DNA of 64,000 nt from Rhodobacteraceae bacterium EL129 (GCA_900313005.1 ONZJ01000002.1:727001-791000), one strand, 5' to 3'; counted from the first letter of the stretch, positions 20,701 through 28,621 are shown. The notes: generated from the letters alone by a model not told the origin. Numbers and translations are program-made.

Positions 20701-21311
20701 TGGCGGCGGCGAACTACAAAATTGACGAAGAGCGCCGCCTGCTGTTCAGTTTTGACGGGGCAACAACCTCGAACAAAACTGCATCCTTCCAGGGTGGCGA
20801 CTACGCTGAGTTGACCTTTGGCTACGCCTATCGTCCGATTGAGAACGACAAGCTGAACTTCCTGCTAAAATACACGTATCTCTATGACATGTATGGGCAA
20901 ATCATAGATGGGACGGATACACCCGGCCCTGTGCAGGAAAGCCATATTTTCACGGCGGATGCGATCTATGACTTGAACAAACATTGGTCATTGGGTGGTA
21001 AGGTTGGTGTGCGCCTCTCTGAAAGTGCACCCAACCCCACAACTGCGAAACAGCGTAATGATGCTGTGCTCTTCGTGGCCAATGTGCGGTATCACCTGAC
21101 CCACGAATGGGACATGCTGTTTGAGGCGCGCCATCTGGAGGCAGATCAGGCCAAGATCAGTGAAACCAGCTTCCTTGGCGCGGTGTACCGCCATGTCGGA
21201 AACAACTTCAAAGTCGGCGTTGGATACAATTTCGGCAGCTTCTCGGATGATCTGAGCGATCTGACCTATGATGACAAAGGTGCCTTTATCAACCTGATTG
21301 CAAAGTTCTGA
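17775..21311 (+). CDS. Outer-membrane beta-barrel partner of the DUF11 giant
   Basis: 1178-aa exported protein. The signal peptide ends near SLVSAQ. Residues about 60-330 contain soluble Ig-like segments (ADLRVQFDGLGAKP, VYDSQGRFDETAPLSL, VQRILPAGDHSVE-type block). From residue about 310 to the end, alternating aromatic/polar strands fit a large outer-membrane barrel (WFYVATADLTFG, AFYTKGKTASGWTITASADT), ending with the C-terminal phenylalanine (INLIAKF) typical of BAM substrates. Blocks such as DPDDAYPVYGDDST and FRGTGGSAYFLQRQD belong to a family that I recognise next to DUF11 giants in many proteobacteria, often labelled TonB-receptor-like or OmpA/MotB-like; I know of no established function. 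No TonB box or plug is seen. It probably exports, anchors or displays the giant protein. Confidence 0.85.
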   Translation: MSKMMLFNKPTRFLTVCSALALGTSPSLVSAQDCSLYDGVLPAGCEQANADVVVSTPVGANTEADEANADLGDAGFTITIDGDAVIEDKRVEHIARKADIALSQADLRVQFDGLGAKPRLDLDMLGPVERPGAGDTISLQSRMNYPSYVSRGELRVIDRGARGGPRTVMTVPIDPNGQASITVPDGEDVVVVHRVYDSQGRFDETAPLSLMRPDDRPLSDEVEEGTNTAVKRSIPVNGGAVTVSGTGVRPGAQVTTLGETVQPDPSGAFVLQRILPAGDHSVEVALDGAGEATQIERDITIPKSDWFYVATADLTFGRRFLDNQPDRDFTEGRLAFYTKGKTASGWTITASADTGEQDIKDLFRDFDRKDPYNVLNRLDPDDAYPVYGDDSTIEQDAPTDGKFYVKAEKNGSHLMWGNYVAQVRGGTYLRNERTLYGAQGYYVSPQTTSRGQPRATITAYAAQPDQLPGRDIFRGTGGSAYFLQRQDVAIGSETISIELRDRDTGRVVETRPLSPGRDYDINYLQGLVTLSAPLTGQTGSGTLVTQPGGAYDVRLVVQYEYTPTTGDVDGYTYGGRAETWVTDNVRLGFTGMVEQTDIADQEAWGADIRWELSEGTFVEAEYAESDGPGFGSSFSDDGGLIITNTPGAGGTGHALNLRGQAELTELGLGVDGTIAGYFEERTAGFSSLDYQTLVDETLWGVAADVQASDRVRVRLYYDDFEDDNGKFVREGGAELYYDVSDRVTLGFGVEHQDRNDSTDPLDTGKRTDVAIRVDVEQSEALSWFVFGQTTVERSGGLRNNDRLGAGLKLAFSEHWTVEAEYSDGTLGPGGLLMFSYSRDNENSGYAGYRLEPGRDFQGVTLNGRDKGQFVAGGRRKVNDEVSVYAENTYDMFGAYNSLGSTYGVEYARSEYLTYSGSYELAQIDDPIIGDFERHALSLGMRYQDEAGLSGSLRFEYRQDRGTQGGTIRDGDSYHLVAAANYKIDEERRLLFSFDGATTSNKTASFQGGDYAELTFGYAYRPIENDKLNFLLKYTYLYDMYGQIIDGTDTPGPVQESHIFTADAIYDLNKHWSLGGKVGVRLSESAPNPTTAKQRNDAVLFVANVRYHLTHEWDMLFEARHLEADQAKISETSFLGAVYRHVGNNFKVGVGYNFGSFSDDLSDLTYDDKGAFINLIAKF

Positions 21312-21319
21312 CTGCGCAT

Positions 21320-22009
21320 ATGGGGCAGGGGGCACTCATATCACGCAGATTGGCCCTGGCTGGTCTTGCGTCCCTTGCTGCATCACCCGGTTCCGCGTTT
21401 GAATTGTCGCTACATGATCGTGCCAAGTTCAAAAGCTTTGGCGACGATGATTGGTTTTTTAACGATCCGTACGAGCGGTCGCGCCCCGGCGCAGTGCGCT
21501 TGCCCTACGAAGCCTGGCAGCTGAAGCAAAACCGCTCGCAAGCAGGGCAGCTGCTTGATCTTATTGCCTTTGCCGAGGCTGGCGCCAAACAATACGATGC
21601 CGTGCACCATTCTGCCAAGCGTCGTCCACCAGGGCGGCCGACACAAATCACCATCGCGCAGATCTTCGCCTGGACCAAAGCCACGCCTGGCCAGCATCAT
21701 GCCATCGGGCGGTACCAGTTCATCCCATCTACCTTGGTGGCGCTGGTGCGGCGCTCGGGGTTGAAAACCAGCGTCCGGTTTTCGCCCAAGGTGCAGGACG
21801 AGTTGGCGATGATCCTGCTGCGCGATGCGGGCTATGACAAGTTTCGCAAGGGCAAGCTGTCAAGGAAGAAGTTCATGCGCAATCTGGCGAAAATCTGGGC
21901 GGGGCTTCCTCTGGCCAATGGCCGGTCGTATTATCAAGGTTATGCCACGAACCGTGCGACGATCTCTCGGGCGTTCTATGAAACTCAGTTCAACAAGATC
22001 TTCGCCTGA
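21320..22009 (+). CDS. Secreted lambda-R-like lysozyme / lytic transglycosylase (GH104-like)
   Basis: 229-aa exported peptidoglycan-cleaving enzyme, by similarity in pattern to the phage lambda R endolysin. Seen are LIAFAEAG with candidate catalytic Glu86, a following YDAVHH, IGRYQFIPSTL, FSPKVQDELA and IWAGLPLANGRSYYQGY, in the same order as in lambda R. The N-terminus (ISRRLALAGLASLAASPGSA) is a signal peptide with an arginine pair that may be Tat-type. The ATG at 21320 is 8 bp after the barrel stop, so this gene is probably in the same operon; its ribosome site is weak, which suggests coupling. An exported wall hydrolase here could open peptidoglycan for passage or placement of the giant protein. 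Phage origin is possible, but no other phage gene is near. Confidence 0.8.
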   Translation: MGQGALISRRLALAGLASLAASPGSAFELSLHDRAKFKSFGDDDWFFNDPYERSRPGAVRLPYEAWQLKQNRSQAGQLLDLIAFAEAGAKQYDAVHHSAKRRPPGRPTQITIAQIFAWTKATPGQHHAIGRYQFIPSTLVALVRRSGLKTSVRFSPKVQDELAMILLRDAGYDKFRKGKLSRKKFMRNLAKIWAGLPLANGRSYYQGYATNRATISRAFYETQFNKIFA

Positions 22010-22055
22010 TGGGGCTGAAAACCACGAGGACCACTGCGCGTAAGGAGTTTCTGCA

Positions 22056-22463
22056 ATGACGTTTTGTTTTGGGAGATTTGCCGTGATTGGCGCGATCGTG
22101 CTCGGAACTTCGGTTCACGCGCAATCCGAGTATGAAGCATCGCTGTGCGAAGCGGCCAAAAACAACCGGGTGGTCGAGCTGGATTACGACAAAGACGCCA
22201 GCAAGGGATGCTTGCCTCGTCTGGTGGATGTGCATCAGGTCGCGATTGGCAACAACGGCAATTTGTATATGCACGGCTGGCAGCATCGCGGATGTACCAA
22301 GGGGCGGGACTACGCCTCGGAGCGGATATTCAGATTTGACAAGATCAAGTCAGTGGCGTTGATCGAAGGTGAATTTGACGACAAATCCCAAGCCATCAAG
22401 GCAGAAGGCTGGGACGGCTGCATCGGGACCAATTGCTTTATCCGCGAAAACATTTGTGAGTGA
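22056..22463 (+). CDS. Small secreted WYL-like protein
   Basis: 135-aa protein with a signal peptide ending near VHAQ (residue 23). Residues 30-105 (EAAKNNRVVELDYD, PRLVDVHQVAI, NLYMHGWQH, ERIFRFDKIKSVAL) follow the order of conserved features in WYL domains, which bind nucleic-acid or nucleotide ligands inside the cell in known cases. Here the domain would be outside the cytoplasm. Six cysteines (31, 52, 80, 122, 127, 134) in the mature part suggest disulfides. AAGGAG lies about 10 nt before the ATG. It follows the lysozyme-like gene by 46 bp and may be the last gene of that operon. WYL assignment is by eye and needs a profile search. Confidence 0.7.
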   Translation: MTFCFGRFAVIGAIVLGTSVHAQSEYEASLCEAAKNNRVVELDYDKDASKGCLPRLVDVHQVAIGNNGNLYMHGWQHRGCTKGRDYASERIFRFDKIKSVALIEGEFDDKSQAIKAEGWDGCIGTNCFIRENICE

Positions 22464-22499
22464 CGAGGGTGGCGTCGGATGTGCTGTGGTCTTGTAAAA

Positions 22500-22576
22500 T
22501 GGCGATCCCGGAAGGACTCGAACCCTCAGCCTGCTGATTAGAAGTCAGCTGCTCTATCCAGTTGAGCTACGGGACC
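22500..22576 (-). tRNA. tRNA-Arg (TCT anticodon)
   Basis: A 77-nt cloverleaf can be drawn on the minus strand. The acceptor stem GGTCCCG pairs with CGGGATC (one G-T pair), the D arm is AGCTCAACTGGATAGAGC, the anticodon stem-loop is CTGACTTCTAATCAG with anticodon TCT, and the T arm is AGGGTTCGAGTCCTT. The CCA end is encoded at 22500-22502. Stands alone between the secreted WYL-like gene and truA. Confidence 0.95.
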
Positions 22577-22589
22577 GCTGCGCCCAGCT

Positions 22590-23390
22590 TTAGCGGGGGC
22601 GCGAGGTGGGATCAATGGGGGTTTGGTCAAAGGGATCGTCAGGATAGCCGACCCCGTCCAGATAGAGCCCTTGTGGCGGACACACAGGCCCACAGACCGC
22701 ACGATCGCAAGCCTCAAGCGCTGATTTCACCTGTACCGGAGCCCAAGAGCCGCAGCCAACCCGCTCCAACGTGCCCACAAAGCTGCGCACCTGATTGTGT
22801 AGAAACGACCGCGCCCGCAGCCGTAACTGGATTTCGGGACCGGAGGGGCCGTCCACCTGATTTATTTCCAGCGCATCCAGCGTTTTCACCGGGCTGGCGG
22901 CCTGACAGATCGAGGAGCGGAATGTGGTGAAATCATGCTTTCCGATCAGATATTTGGCAGCCTCACGCATCGGCTCAAGCTCGAGCATATGGTTCACACG
23001 CCAAACCAGCCCTGCATCATGCGTGGCAGGGGCGCGGCGCATCAGCAGGCGGAACATGTACCGCCGTTCGATGGCTGAGAACCTTGCGTGCCACTCAGGC
23101 CCGACCTCTGCACAGGCGACAATAGCCACGGGGGCCGGTTTCAGATGATGGTTCAGCGCTTCGGACAATCGAAACGGGTCCCAGTCCTTGTCCAGATCGC
23201 AATGCGCCACCTGGGCACGCGCATGTACACCTGCATCCGTACGCCCGGCGGCAGCGATGGTGTGCTCTGCCGGCTCCAATTTCGCCAGGGCCGCTTCAAT
23301 CGCGCCCTGCACTGACGGTTGATCCGCCTGTCGTTGCCACCCGGCAAAGGGCGCGCCATGGTATTCGACTTTAAGAGCATATCTGGGCAT
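22590..23390 (-). CDS. truA: tRNA pseudouridine(38-40) synthase TruA
   Basis: Converts uridines 38-40 of the tRNA anticodon arm to pseudouridine, in the cytoplasm. The 266-aa protein starts [21 protein letters not shown]. The catalytic aspartate lies in [18 protein letters not shown], and the family block [17 protein letters not shown] is near the C-terminus. The frame stays open 116 codons upstream, but the extra part has no TruA similarity, so the ATG at 23390 is the start. It lies directly upstream of tRNA-Arg on the same strand and is divergent from the ycjX-like gene. Confidence 0.95.
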   Translation of the reverse strand: MPRYALKVEYHGAPFAGWQRQADQPSVQGAIEAALAKLEPAEHTIAAAGRTDAGVHARAQVAHCDLDKDWDPFRLSEALNHHLKPAPVAIVACAEVGPEWHARFSAIERRYMFRLLMRRAPATHDAGLVWRVNHMLELEPMREAAKYLIGKHDFTTFRSSICQAASPVKTLDALEINQVDGPSGPEIQLRLRARSFLHNQVRSFVGTLERVGCGSWAPVQVKSALEACDRAVCGPVCPPQGLYLDGVGYPDDPFDQTPIDPTSRPR

Positions 23391-23529
23391 ACCCGTCGCA
23401 TACCGCGCACAGAGCAGGGGAACAATACCCCCAAGCTCCCCCGTTGTCTCCTCTGGCAACTCGGGAAGGGCGTGTTTATCTTCGCACAAGGGCGCAAAAC
23501 ATGCGTTCAAAAAGCAAAAGGCGCAGGCA

Positions 23530-24945
23530 TTGGTCATTTCCGCGATAGCAGACGGCATCACGCGACGGGTTGAAAACCTGTCGGACACTGTGTCTGAAAC
23601 CTTCTTCGAGCCTGTCATCCGGTTGGGTGTCACCGGGCTCGCACGGTCAGGCAAGACGGTGTTCATCACTTCGCTGGTGGCCAATCTCATGGACCGGGGG
23701 CGCATGCCTGCGTTGCTTGCTGCCTCGGAGGGGCGCATTGCGGCGGCGTTTTTACAGCCTCAGCCAGATGATACCGTGCCCCGGTTTGAATATGAGGCGC
23801 ATCTGGGCGCGCTCACCTCGCCCACGCCGCACTGGCCGGACAGCACACGTGCAGTGTCTGAGTTACGCCTGTCGTTGCGGGTGCGCCCGTCAGGATTGCT
23901 GGCCGGGTTGCAGGGGCCGCGCACGGTGCATTTGGATATCGTGGATTATCCGGGCGAATGGCTGCTGGATCTGGCCTTGCTCGACAAGACCTATACCCAG
24001 TGGTCGCAAGAGGTGCTGTCGCGGCTGGAGCCGCGTGAAGAAGCCGCCGCCTATCTGGCGCAGGCCAGCAGCACAGATGCGGCGGCCAAGTTGGATGAAC
24101 CCGTGGCGCAATCCCTGGCGCAGGGGTTCACCGCCTATCTGACAGCCGCCCGCGAGGCTGGTTTTTATGACTGCACCCCGGGGCGGTTTTTGCTGCCGGG
24201 TGATCTGGCGGGCAGCCCGGTGCTGACCTTTGCGCCTTTGGTGGCCCCTGCATCGCCCCCACGCCGGTCACTCTGGCGCGAAATGGAGCGGCGGTTCGAG
24301 GCCTATAAGTCGCAGGTGGTCAAACCGTTCTTTCGCGACCATTTCGCCCGGATCGACCGCCAGGTGGTGCTGGTCGATGCCTTGGGCGCCATCCACAAAG
24401 GCCCCGCCGCGGTCGAGGATATGCGCCGGGCGATGGCTGACATATTGGGAGCGTTTCGCCCTGGGCGGAATGCGTTTTTGACGCGGCTCTTGATGGGGCG
24501 GCGGGTGGAGAAGATCCTCTTTGCCGCCACTAAGGCCGATCACCTGCATCACACGCAGCATGACAATCTGGCCGCAATCATGGGTGCTTTGACCCGCGAG
24601 GCACGAGACCGCGCGGATTTTGCCGGGGCCGACACCCAAGCCATGGCCCTGGCCGCCTTGCGTGCCACGGTCGAGGACCGCATGACCCATGACGGCGCCG
24701 AGCTGGATGTGGTACGGGGCACCCTGCTGGACACGGGCAAGCGCGCGGCCTTTCATCCCGGCGTGTTACCGGATGATCCGGCGCGTTTGCTGTCGCAAGC
24801 CCGCGATGGGTCTGAGGCATGGCTGGACGCCGACTATCAGGTCATGCGGTTTGCGCCGGCGCCCTTGAGCCTAAAACCGGGCGAAGGCCCGCCGCATATC
24901 CGGCTGGACCGGGCCGCACAGTTTTTGATCGGAGATCGGCTGTGA
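23530..24945 (+). CDS. YcjX-like P-loop NTPase
   Basis: YcjX family protein (DUF463), 471 aa. The Walker A motif is [10 protein letters not shown] (near residue 36), followed by [16 protein letters not shown], a Walker B-like/G3-type block, and [13 protein letters not shown]. The conserved [10 protein letters not shown] and [19 protein letters not shown] segments are hallmarks of the family. In E. coli ycjX sits with ycjF in the phage-shock neighbourhood; its precise role is unclear. The start is a TTG at 23530, the only early start in this frame, with AAGG about 8 nt before it. The DUF697 gene follows after 28 bp, matching the usual pair. Confidence 0.9.
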   Translation: MVISAIADGITRRVENLSDTVSETFFEPVIRLGVTGLARSGKTVFITSLVANLMDRGRMPALLAASEGRIAAAFLQPQPDDTVPRFEYEAHLGALTSPTPHWPDSTRAVSELRLSLRVRPSGLLAGLQGPRTVHLDIVDYPGEWLLDLALLDKTYTQWSQEVLSRLEPREEAAAYLAQASSTDAAAKLDEPVAQSLAQGFTAYLTAAREAGFYDCTPGRFLLPGDLAGSPVLTFAPLVAPASPPRRSLWREMERRFEAYKSQVVKPFFRDHFARIDRQVVLVDALGAIHKGPAAVEDMRRAMADILGAFRPGRNAFLTRLLMGRRVEKILFAATKADHLHHTQHDNLAAIMGALTREARDRADFAGADTQAMALAALRATVEDRMTHDGAELDVVRGTLLDTGKRAAFHPGVLPDDPARLLSQARDGSEAWLDADYQVMRFAPAPLSLKPGEGPPHIRLDRAAQFLIGDRL

Positions 24946-24973
24946 TCATCACGAGCAAAGGACACCTAATAGC

Positions 24974-25972
24974 ATGAGCAAAGGCCCCGTTCTGATTGAT
25001 CTGGAGGACACGCCCAAGGCCCCCGGCCCGGATGCCGCACCGCCTGTGCCCGACACGCAACCCGTGCCAGCGCCCGAAGGCCGTGCGATGCAAACCGTCG
25101 CTACCCTGGCGGCGCGGCGGCCATCGCGATTGGCGCGCCTGTTCTGGGGGTTGTTGGCCACCATCCTGGGTGCCGTGGTGTCGATTGCCGCCTATGATTT
25201 CGTCATGGGGCTGATCGCCCGCGCACCGCTGTTGGGCTATGCGGTTACAGTGCTGTTTGCCGTCTTCTTGCTGGTTATGCTGGTGGTGGCCCTGCGCGAA
25301 TTGGCGGCGTTTTCGCGGCTGGCGCGGATCGACAAATTGCACCGGGCCGCGGACGAAGCGTTGTCCTCGAATGATCTGGCGGCCGCGCGGGGCGTGACAC
25401 GCAGCCTCACACGGCTTTATGCAGGGCGCGAAGATACGCGCTGGGGCCGGGACCGGTTGGCGCAATACGGGGACGAACAACTTGATGCGGTATCCCTGTT
25501 GGGATTGGCCGAGACTGAATTGTTGACCCCTCTGGACAAGGCGGCCGAGCAGGAAATTGAAGCCGCTGCCCGGCAAGTGGCGACAGTGACCGCAATCGTA
25601 CCTTTGGCGATGGCCGATGTCGTGGCGGCGCTTACGTCCAACATCCGCATGATAAGGCGCGTGGCCGAGATTTACGGCGGCCGCTCGGGCACGTTGGGCA
25701 GTTGGCGGCTGGCGCGGGCCGTGATGACCCATCTGGTGGCCACGGGCGCTGTGGCGGTGGGAGATGATCTGATCGGTTCAGTGGCAGGCGGTGGGGTTCT
25801 GTCGAAAATCTCGCGCCGGTTTGGCGAGGGGATCGTGAACGGGGCGCTGACGGCCCGCGTGGGCGTTGCAGCCATGGAGGTGTGCCGACCGTTGCCGTTC
25901 AACCGTGGCAAGCGGCCCTCGGTGACCGGATTGGTCAAACGCGCCCTGACCGGGCTTTTCGGTCAGGGCTAA
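24974..25972 (+). CDS. YcjF-like inner-membrane protein (TIGR01620/DUF697)
   Basis: 332-aa membrane protein. After a polar proline-rich N-terminus (residues 1-50), two hydrophobic segments lie near residues 57-80 and 85-108 (FWGLLATILGAVVSIAAYDF and YAVTVLFAVFLLVMLVV). The C-terminal half carries the DUF697 block (TAIVPLAMADVVAALTSNIRMIRRVAEIYGG). It follows the YcjX-like gene at a short distance and is probably its membrane partner. In enterobacteria the pair is linked to envelope stress; no phage-shock genes are seen here. A 10-bp perfect hairpin overlaps its last codons. Confidence 0.88.
   Translation: MSKGPVLIDLEDTPKAPGPDAAPPVPDTQPVPAPEGRAMQTVATLAARRPSRLARLFWGLLATILGAVVSIAAYDFVMGLIARAPLLGYAVTVLFAVFLLVMLVVALRELAAFSRLARIDKLHRAADEALSSNDLAAARGVTRSLTRLYAGREDTRWGRDRLAQYGDEQLDAVSLLGLAETELLTPLDKAAEQEIEAAARQVATVTAIVPLAMADVVAALTSNIRMIRRVAEIYGGRSGTLGSWRLARAVMTHLVATGAVAVGDDLIGSVAGGGVLSKISRRFGEGIVNGALTARVGVAAMEVCRPLPFNRGKRPSVTGLVKRALTGLFGQG
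25943..25969 (+). terminator. Hairpin at the end of the ycjF-like gene
   Basis: A perfect 10-bp stem, GCCCTGACCG at 25943-25952 and CGGTCAGGGC at 25960-25969, with a 7-nt loop. It lies in the last codons of the ycjF-like gene, just before the convergent fasciclin gene. No T-tract follows, so termination is uncertain. Confidence 0.4.
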
Positions 25973-25981
25973 GGATCACCG

Positions 25982-26485
25982 TTAGGGGATCAGAACCTTG
26001 TCGATGACATGGATCACGCCATTGGTGGCAAAGATATCCGGGTTGGTCACATTGGCATCATTGACACGTACTGAGTCCTCAAGTTTGCCGCCTGTGCCGT
26101 CCACTCGGACGGTTTGGCCGTTTACGGTTGCCACATCCACCTGCTGCCCCAGAAGATCACCAGAGGTATAGCTGCCGGGCACGACATGATAGGTCAGGAT
26201 ACTGCGCAGTTGGTCCACATTCTCGGGCTGCAAAAGCGTGTCCACCGTGCCTGCTGGCAAGGCCTCAAAGGCGGCGTTTGTGGGGGCAAAGACCGTAAAG
26301 GGGCCATCACCCCGCAGCGTGTCGACCAGACCTGCCGCCGACAAGGCAGCGACCAGGGTGGAAAAATTTGGATTGCCCGAAGCGATATCGACAATATCGC
26401 TGCCGTCGTCCGGTTGAGCGCAGGCACCAAGCGTGAGAAGCGCGCCAGTCGAGACGGCGCAGGTGATGAATGTACGACGTTCCAT
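25982..26485 (-). CDS. Fasciclin (FAS1) domain lipoprotein
   Basis: 167-aa exported protein with one FAS1 domain. The N-terminus MERRTFITCAVSTGALLTLGACAQ looks like a signal with a lipobox (LGAC, Cys22 as likely lipidated residue). The FAS1 core is visible as ASGNPNFSTLVAALSAAGL, GPFTVFAPTNAAFEALPAG, LTYHVVPG and the terminal NGVIHVIDKVLIP. Such proteins are thought to help cell-surface adhesion, but bacterial functions are poorly known. It is convergent with the ycjF-like gene and 161 bp downstream of the globin gene on the same strand. Confidence 0.92.
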   Translation of the reverse strand: MERRTFITCAVSTGALLTLGACAQPDDGSDIVDIASGNPNFSTLVAALSAAGLVDTLRGDGPFTVFAPTNAAFEALPAGTVDTLLQPENVDQLRSILTYHVVPGSYTSGDLLGQQVDVATVNGQTVRVDGTGGKLEDSVRVNDANVTNPDIFATNGVIHVIDKVLIP

Positions 26486-26646
26486 GTCTTTTTATCCTTT
26501 GTGTGATTGATTTTGAGATCACTCGTGACGCATCAACTCGTTCCTTGAGGGGAGTTACGCGGCCCTGCACCGGGTGGATCAATTGCGGGATCTGGGGTTG
26601 TGAAAACCAGCGACATATCGCCCAAAAGGAGAGCGTACTCGGCGGA

Positions 26647-27057
26647 TCAGCGCAGCTTGGGCACGCCGCCCGGCAAGGTTTCGCGCTCTACCACGCCTGC
26701 CCGCAAAGATCTGCCGATACGGTGGGCGAGGGCAGACCATGCGGCCGCCTGGGGTTCGGACAGTTCGGCGCGCAATACGCTGTCAAACAGATCGAGCCAG
26801 GTTGAAAACATGCCCGGCTTTACGTTCCCAGCTTTCATGTGGGTCACCATCGGATTACCGTCATAGCAGCGCTCATGCAGGATCGAATTGGCCCAGAAAC
26901 TCGTGATCTTGGCCTCATGCGCGTCCCAGTCTGTGACGTGTGCGGCAAAGACAGGCCCCAGTCCGGGATGTGCACGAATGGCGGCATAAAAGGTCGCCAC
27001 CACGCGGGCAATCTCGTCGCGGGTGATGTCAAAGCGAGGGGGCAAAGCGGTGCTCAT
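26647..27057 (-). CDS. Group III truncated hemoglobin
   Basis: 136-aa single-domain globin. It reads ITRDEIARVVATFYAAIRAHPGLGPVFAAHV, then ITSFWANSILHERCYDGNPMVTHMKAGNVKPGMFSTWLDLF. The pattern FW...YDGNPM..H and the F.TWL.LF block are typical of group III truncated globins, with His73 as the proximal haem ligand by family comparison. Likely cytoplasmic binding of O2 or NO. It stands alone before the fasciclin gene. Confidence 0.9.
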   Translation of the reverse strand: MSTALPPRFDITRDEIARVVATFYAAIRAHPGLGPVFAAHVTDWDAHEAKITSFWANSILHERCYDGNPMVTHMKAGNVKPGMFSTWLDLFDSVLRAELSEPQAAAWSALAHRIGRSLRAGVVERETLPGGVPKLR

Positions 27058-27125
27058 GGCACTGACATGCCCGTGTCGCTTGGGGCATGCAAGTGTTACA
27101 AGTTGTGTGAAGTCGTTTGTACATC

Positions 27126-27815
27126 CTACTTCTTTTTGAGTTCCAGCCCTTCTGCGGCTGCTAGTCGATCCAGAATATTCTTCATTGTCTCGGTTTCGGA
27201 ATCCTCAATCCCAAACGTGAGAGAGGCCATGATTTTCTGGACCTTATCTAGGGAATCTTGCGTGCTCAGGTTATACGCCGACCAGTACTTTCTAAGCGCT
27301 AGACCGGGCACATCGTTTACTGGGTTGCCGTTGACGAAGGTTAAAGGCAAGTGGTCAAATGAAAGCATCACTTCATCCATGGTCATTTTCGAGAAATCCG
27401 TTTCTGGTAAATCTATCAATCCCCACCTCGGTTTGGATGGGTCTAATTCTAAGAAATCTAGGATTGCATTCATCGCCTGGCCAAACGTTGGGTTTTCTTG
27501 AAGGCCATGGTTCTTAAGGAGATCTTTTGTATGAGTATTTGGATTAATGCATGCGGATACAATTAGGTCTGTCAACGGTGTTCTAATTCGTTCAGAAGGT
27601 TCTCCTTCTAAACCCGCTGTGGTTGAATCCATTGCCTTCATCAATGGGCTTTCGCCGTCGTATAGATGCAAGCCAGAGGGTTGAAAGGGGGCAAGATATT
27701 GGAGCACTTCTTCGCGTAGATCCGTGCACAGTTTATCGAAATACTCATCGGTCTGTGCGAGCGTTGGAACTGCTGCCGCAAAACACATAATAAAGGCGGC
27801 AATATGCACTTTCAC
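27126..27815 (-). CDS. Hypothetical exported protein
   Basis: I do not recognise this family. From the GTG at 27815 it is 229 aa and begins with a good signal peptide (MKVHIAAFIMCFAAAVPTLAQ); the ATG at 27869 in the same frame would put 18 polar residues before the signal, so I prefer the GTG. The mature part has two cysteines (in KLCTDLRE and SACINPNT), is rich in Asp/Glu/Leu and predicted helices, and ends in a basic ELKKK. Base composition is clearly lower in GC than the neighbours, and more A/T-ending codons are used. This suggests recent acquisition. It sits between the globin gene and a PPOX gene. Confidence 0.7.
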   Translation of the reverse strand: MKVHIAAFIMCFAAAVPTLAQTDEYFDKLCTDLREEVLQYLAPFQPSGLHLYDGESPLMKAMDSTTAGLEGEPSERIRTPLTDLIVSACINPNTHTKDLLKNHGLQENPTFGQAMNAILDFLELDPSKPRWGLIDLPETDFSKMTMDEVMLSFDHLPLTFVNGNPVNDVPGLALRKYWSAYNLSTQDSLDKVQKIMASLTFGIEDSETETMKNILDRLAAAEGLELKKK

Positions 27816-27896
27816 TTCAGATCCAATTCGAGTGATTTGGTGTTGAACCTTGGGCATGTTAGCAGGCACTGCGAAGGCCGTCGATAATCCAAGGCC

Positions 27897-28535
27897 TTAT
27901 TCGTCATACAGCCTCTTTTCGTCGTTGTGTTTGAGCCGTGCGGCAAGAGCATCGGCGTCTTCCGTCAGCTGGCCCATATCCATCAGCGCCTCGGCATAGG
28001 TGGGCAGAGCCTCCACCGAACCTTGTTGGTCAGGCTGCCAGAGTTTGGAGCGGATGATGGCCTTGCCGCAGTGGTAAAATGCCTCTTCCACATGCACAAT
28101 TACGGCGTAGTCGGGGATGCGGCCCTTGATGCTCAGCTGTTCTCGGACCTCCATGTCGCGCACCACGGTGGCGTGGCCATTCACACGCACCACTTCGTTG
28201 CGATTGGGCACTAGAAACACAAGCCCGATCCGCCCGGTTTCGAGTAAGTTGCGAAACCCGTCATAGCGATGATTGCCGGGGCGGTCAGGGATGGCGAGGG
28301 TTTTGGCATCCAGCACTTTGACAAATCCCGCCGGGTCACCCTTGGGAGAGACGTCCATACGGCCCGCTTTGTCGACGGTGGCCATTGTCAGAAATGTCGA
28401 ATGCGCGATCCAGTTGCGGCAATGGTCGTCGATGTGGTCGATGAGTTTTTGCACCTGATTGTTGTAGGGCTGGCGGGCCGTGTCACCAGTATAGAGCTGA
28501 TCTACATGTGTGACAGGGTCTTTGGGCGTGTACAT
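27897..28535 (-). CDS. Pyridoxamine 5'-phosphate oxidase-family FMN protein
   Basis: 212-aa flavin-binding split-barrel protein of the PPOX superfamily, MSMEG_1061-like branch. Seen are FLTMATVDKAGRMDVSPKGDPAGFV, with the SPKGD block, LAIPDRPGNHRYDGFRNLLETGRIGLVFLVP, and VRVNGHATVV. These proteins usually bind FMN; physiological substrates are rarely known. It stands alone on the minus strand; the FAD monooxygenase upstream on the same strand ends 86 bp before its start. Confidence 0.9.
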   Translation of the reverse strand: MYTPKDPVTHVDQLYTGDTARQPYNNQVQKLIDHIDDHCRNWIAHSTFLTMATVDKAGRMDVSPKGDPAGFVKVLDAKTLAIPDRPGNHRYDGFRNLLETGRIGLVFLVPNRNEVVRVNGHATVVRDMEVREQLSIKGRIPDYAVIVHVEEAFYHCGKAIIRSKLWQPDQQGSVEALPTYAEALMDMGQLTEDADALAARLKHNDEKRLYDE

Positions 28536-28621
28536 GGGGCGTGCTTTCTGTGGACCACCTGAACGTTATCACATCGCTGTCGAACCCCAACAAAAGATCG
28601 ATGAGGTTCTGGTCGGCGTGT

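Noticed and set aside
21320-22009. Remnant prophage
   Set aside because: Only the lysozyme-like gene has phage character; no other phage gene, and its signal peptide and operon position argue for a cellular role.
6571-22576. Giant-protein locus as an island inserted at tRNA-Arg
   Set aside because: I looked for a second copy of the tRNA 3' end near 6.5-6.8 kb and saw none, and there is no integrase in the window.
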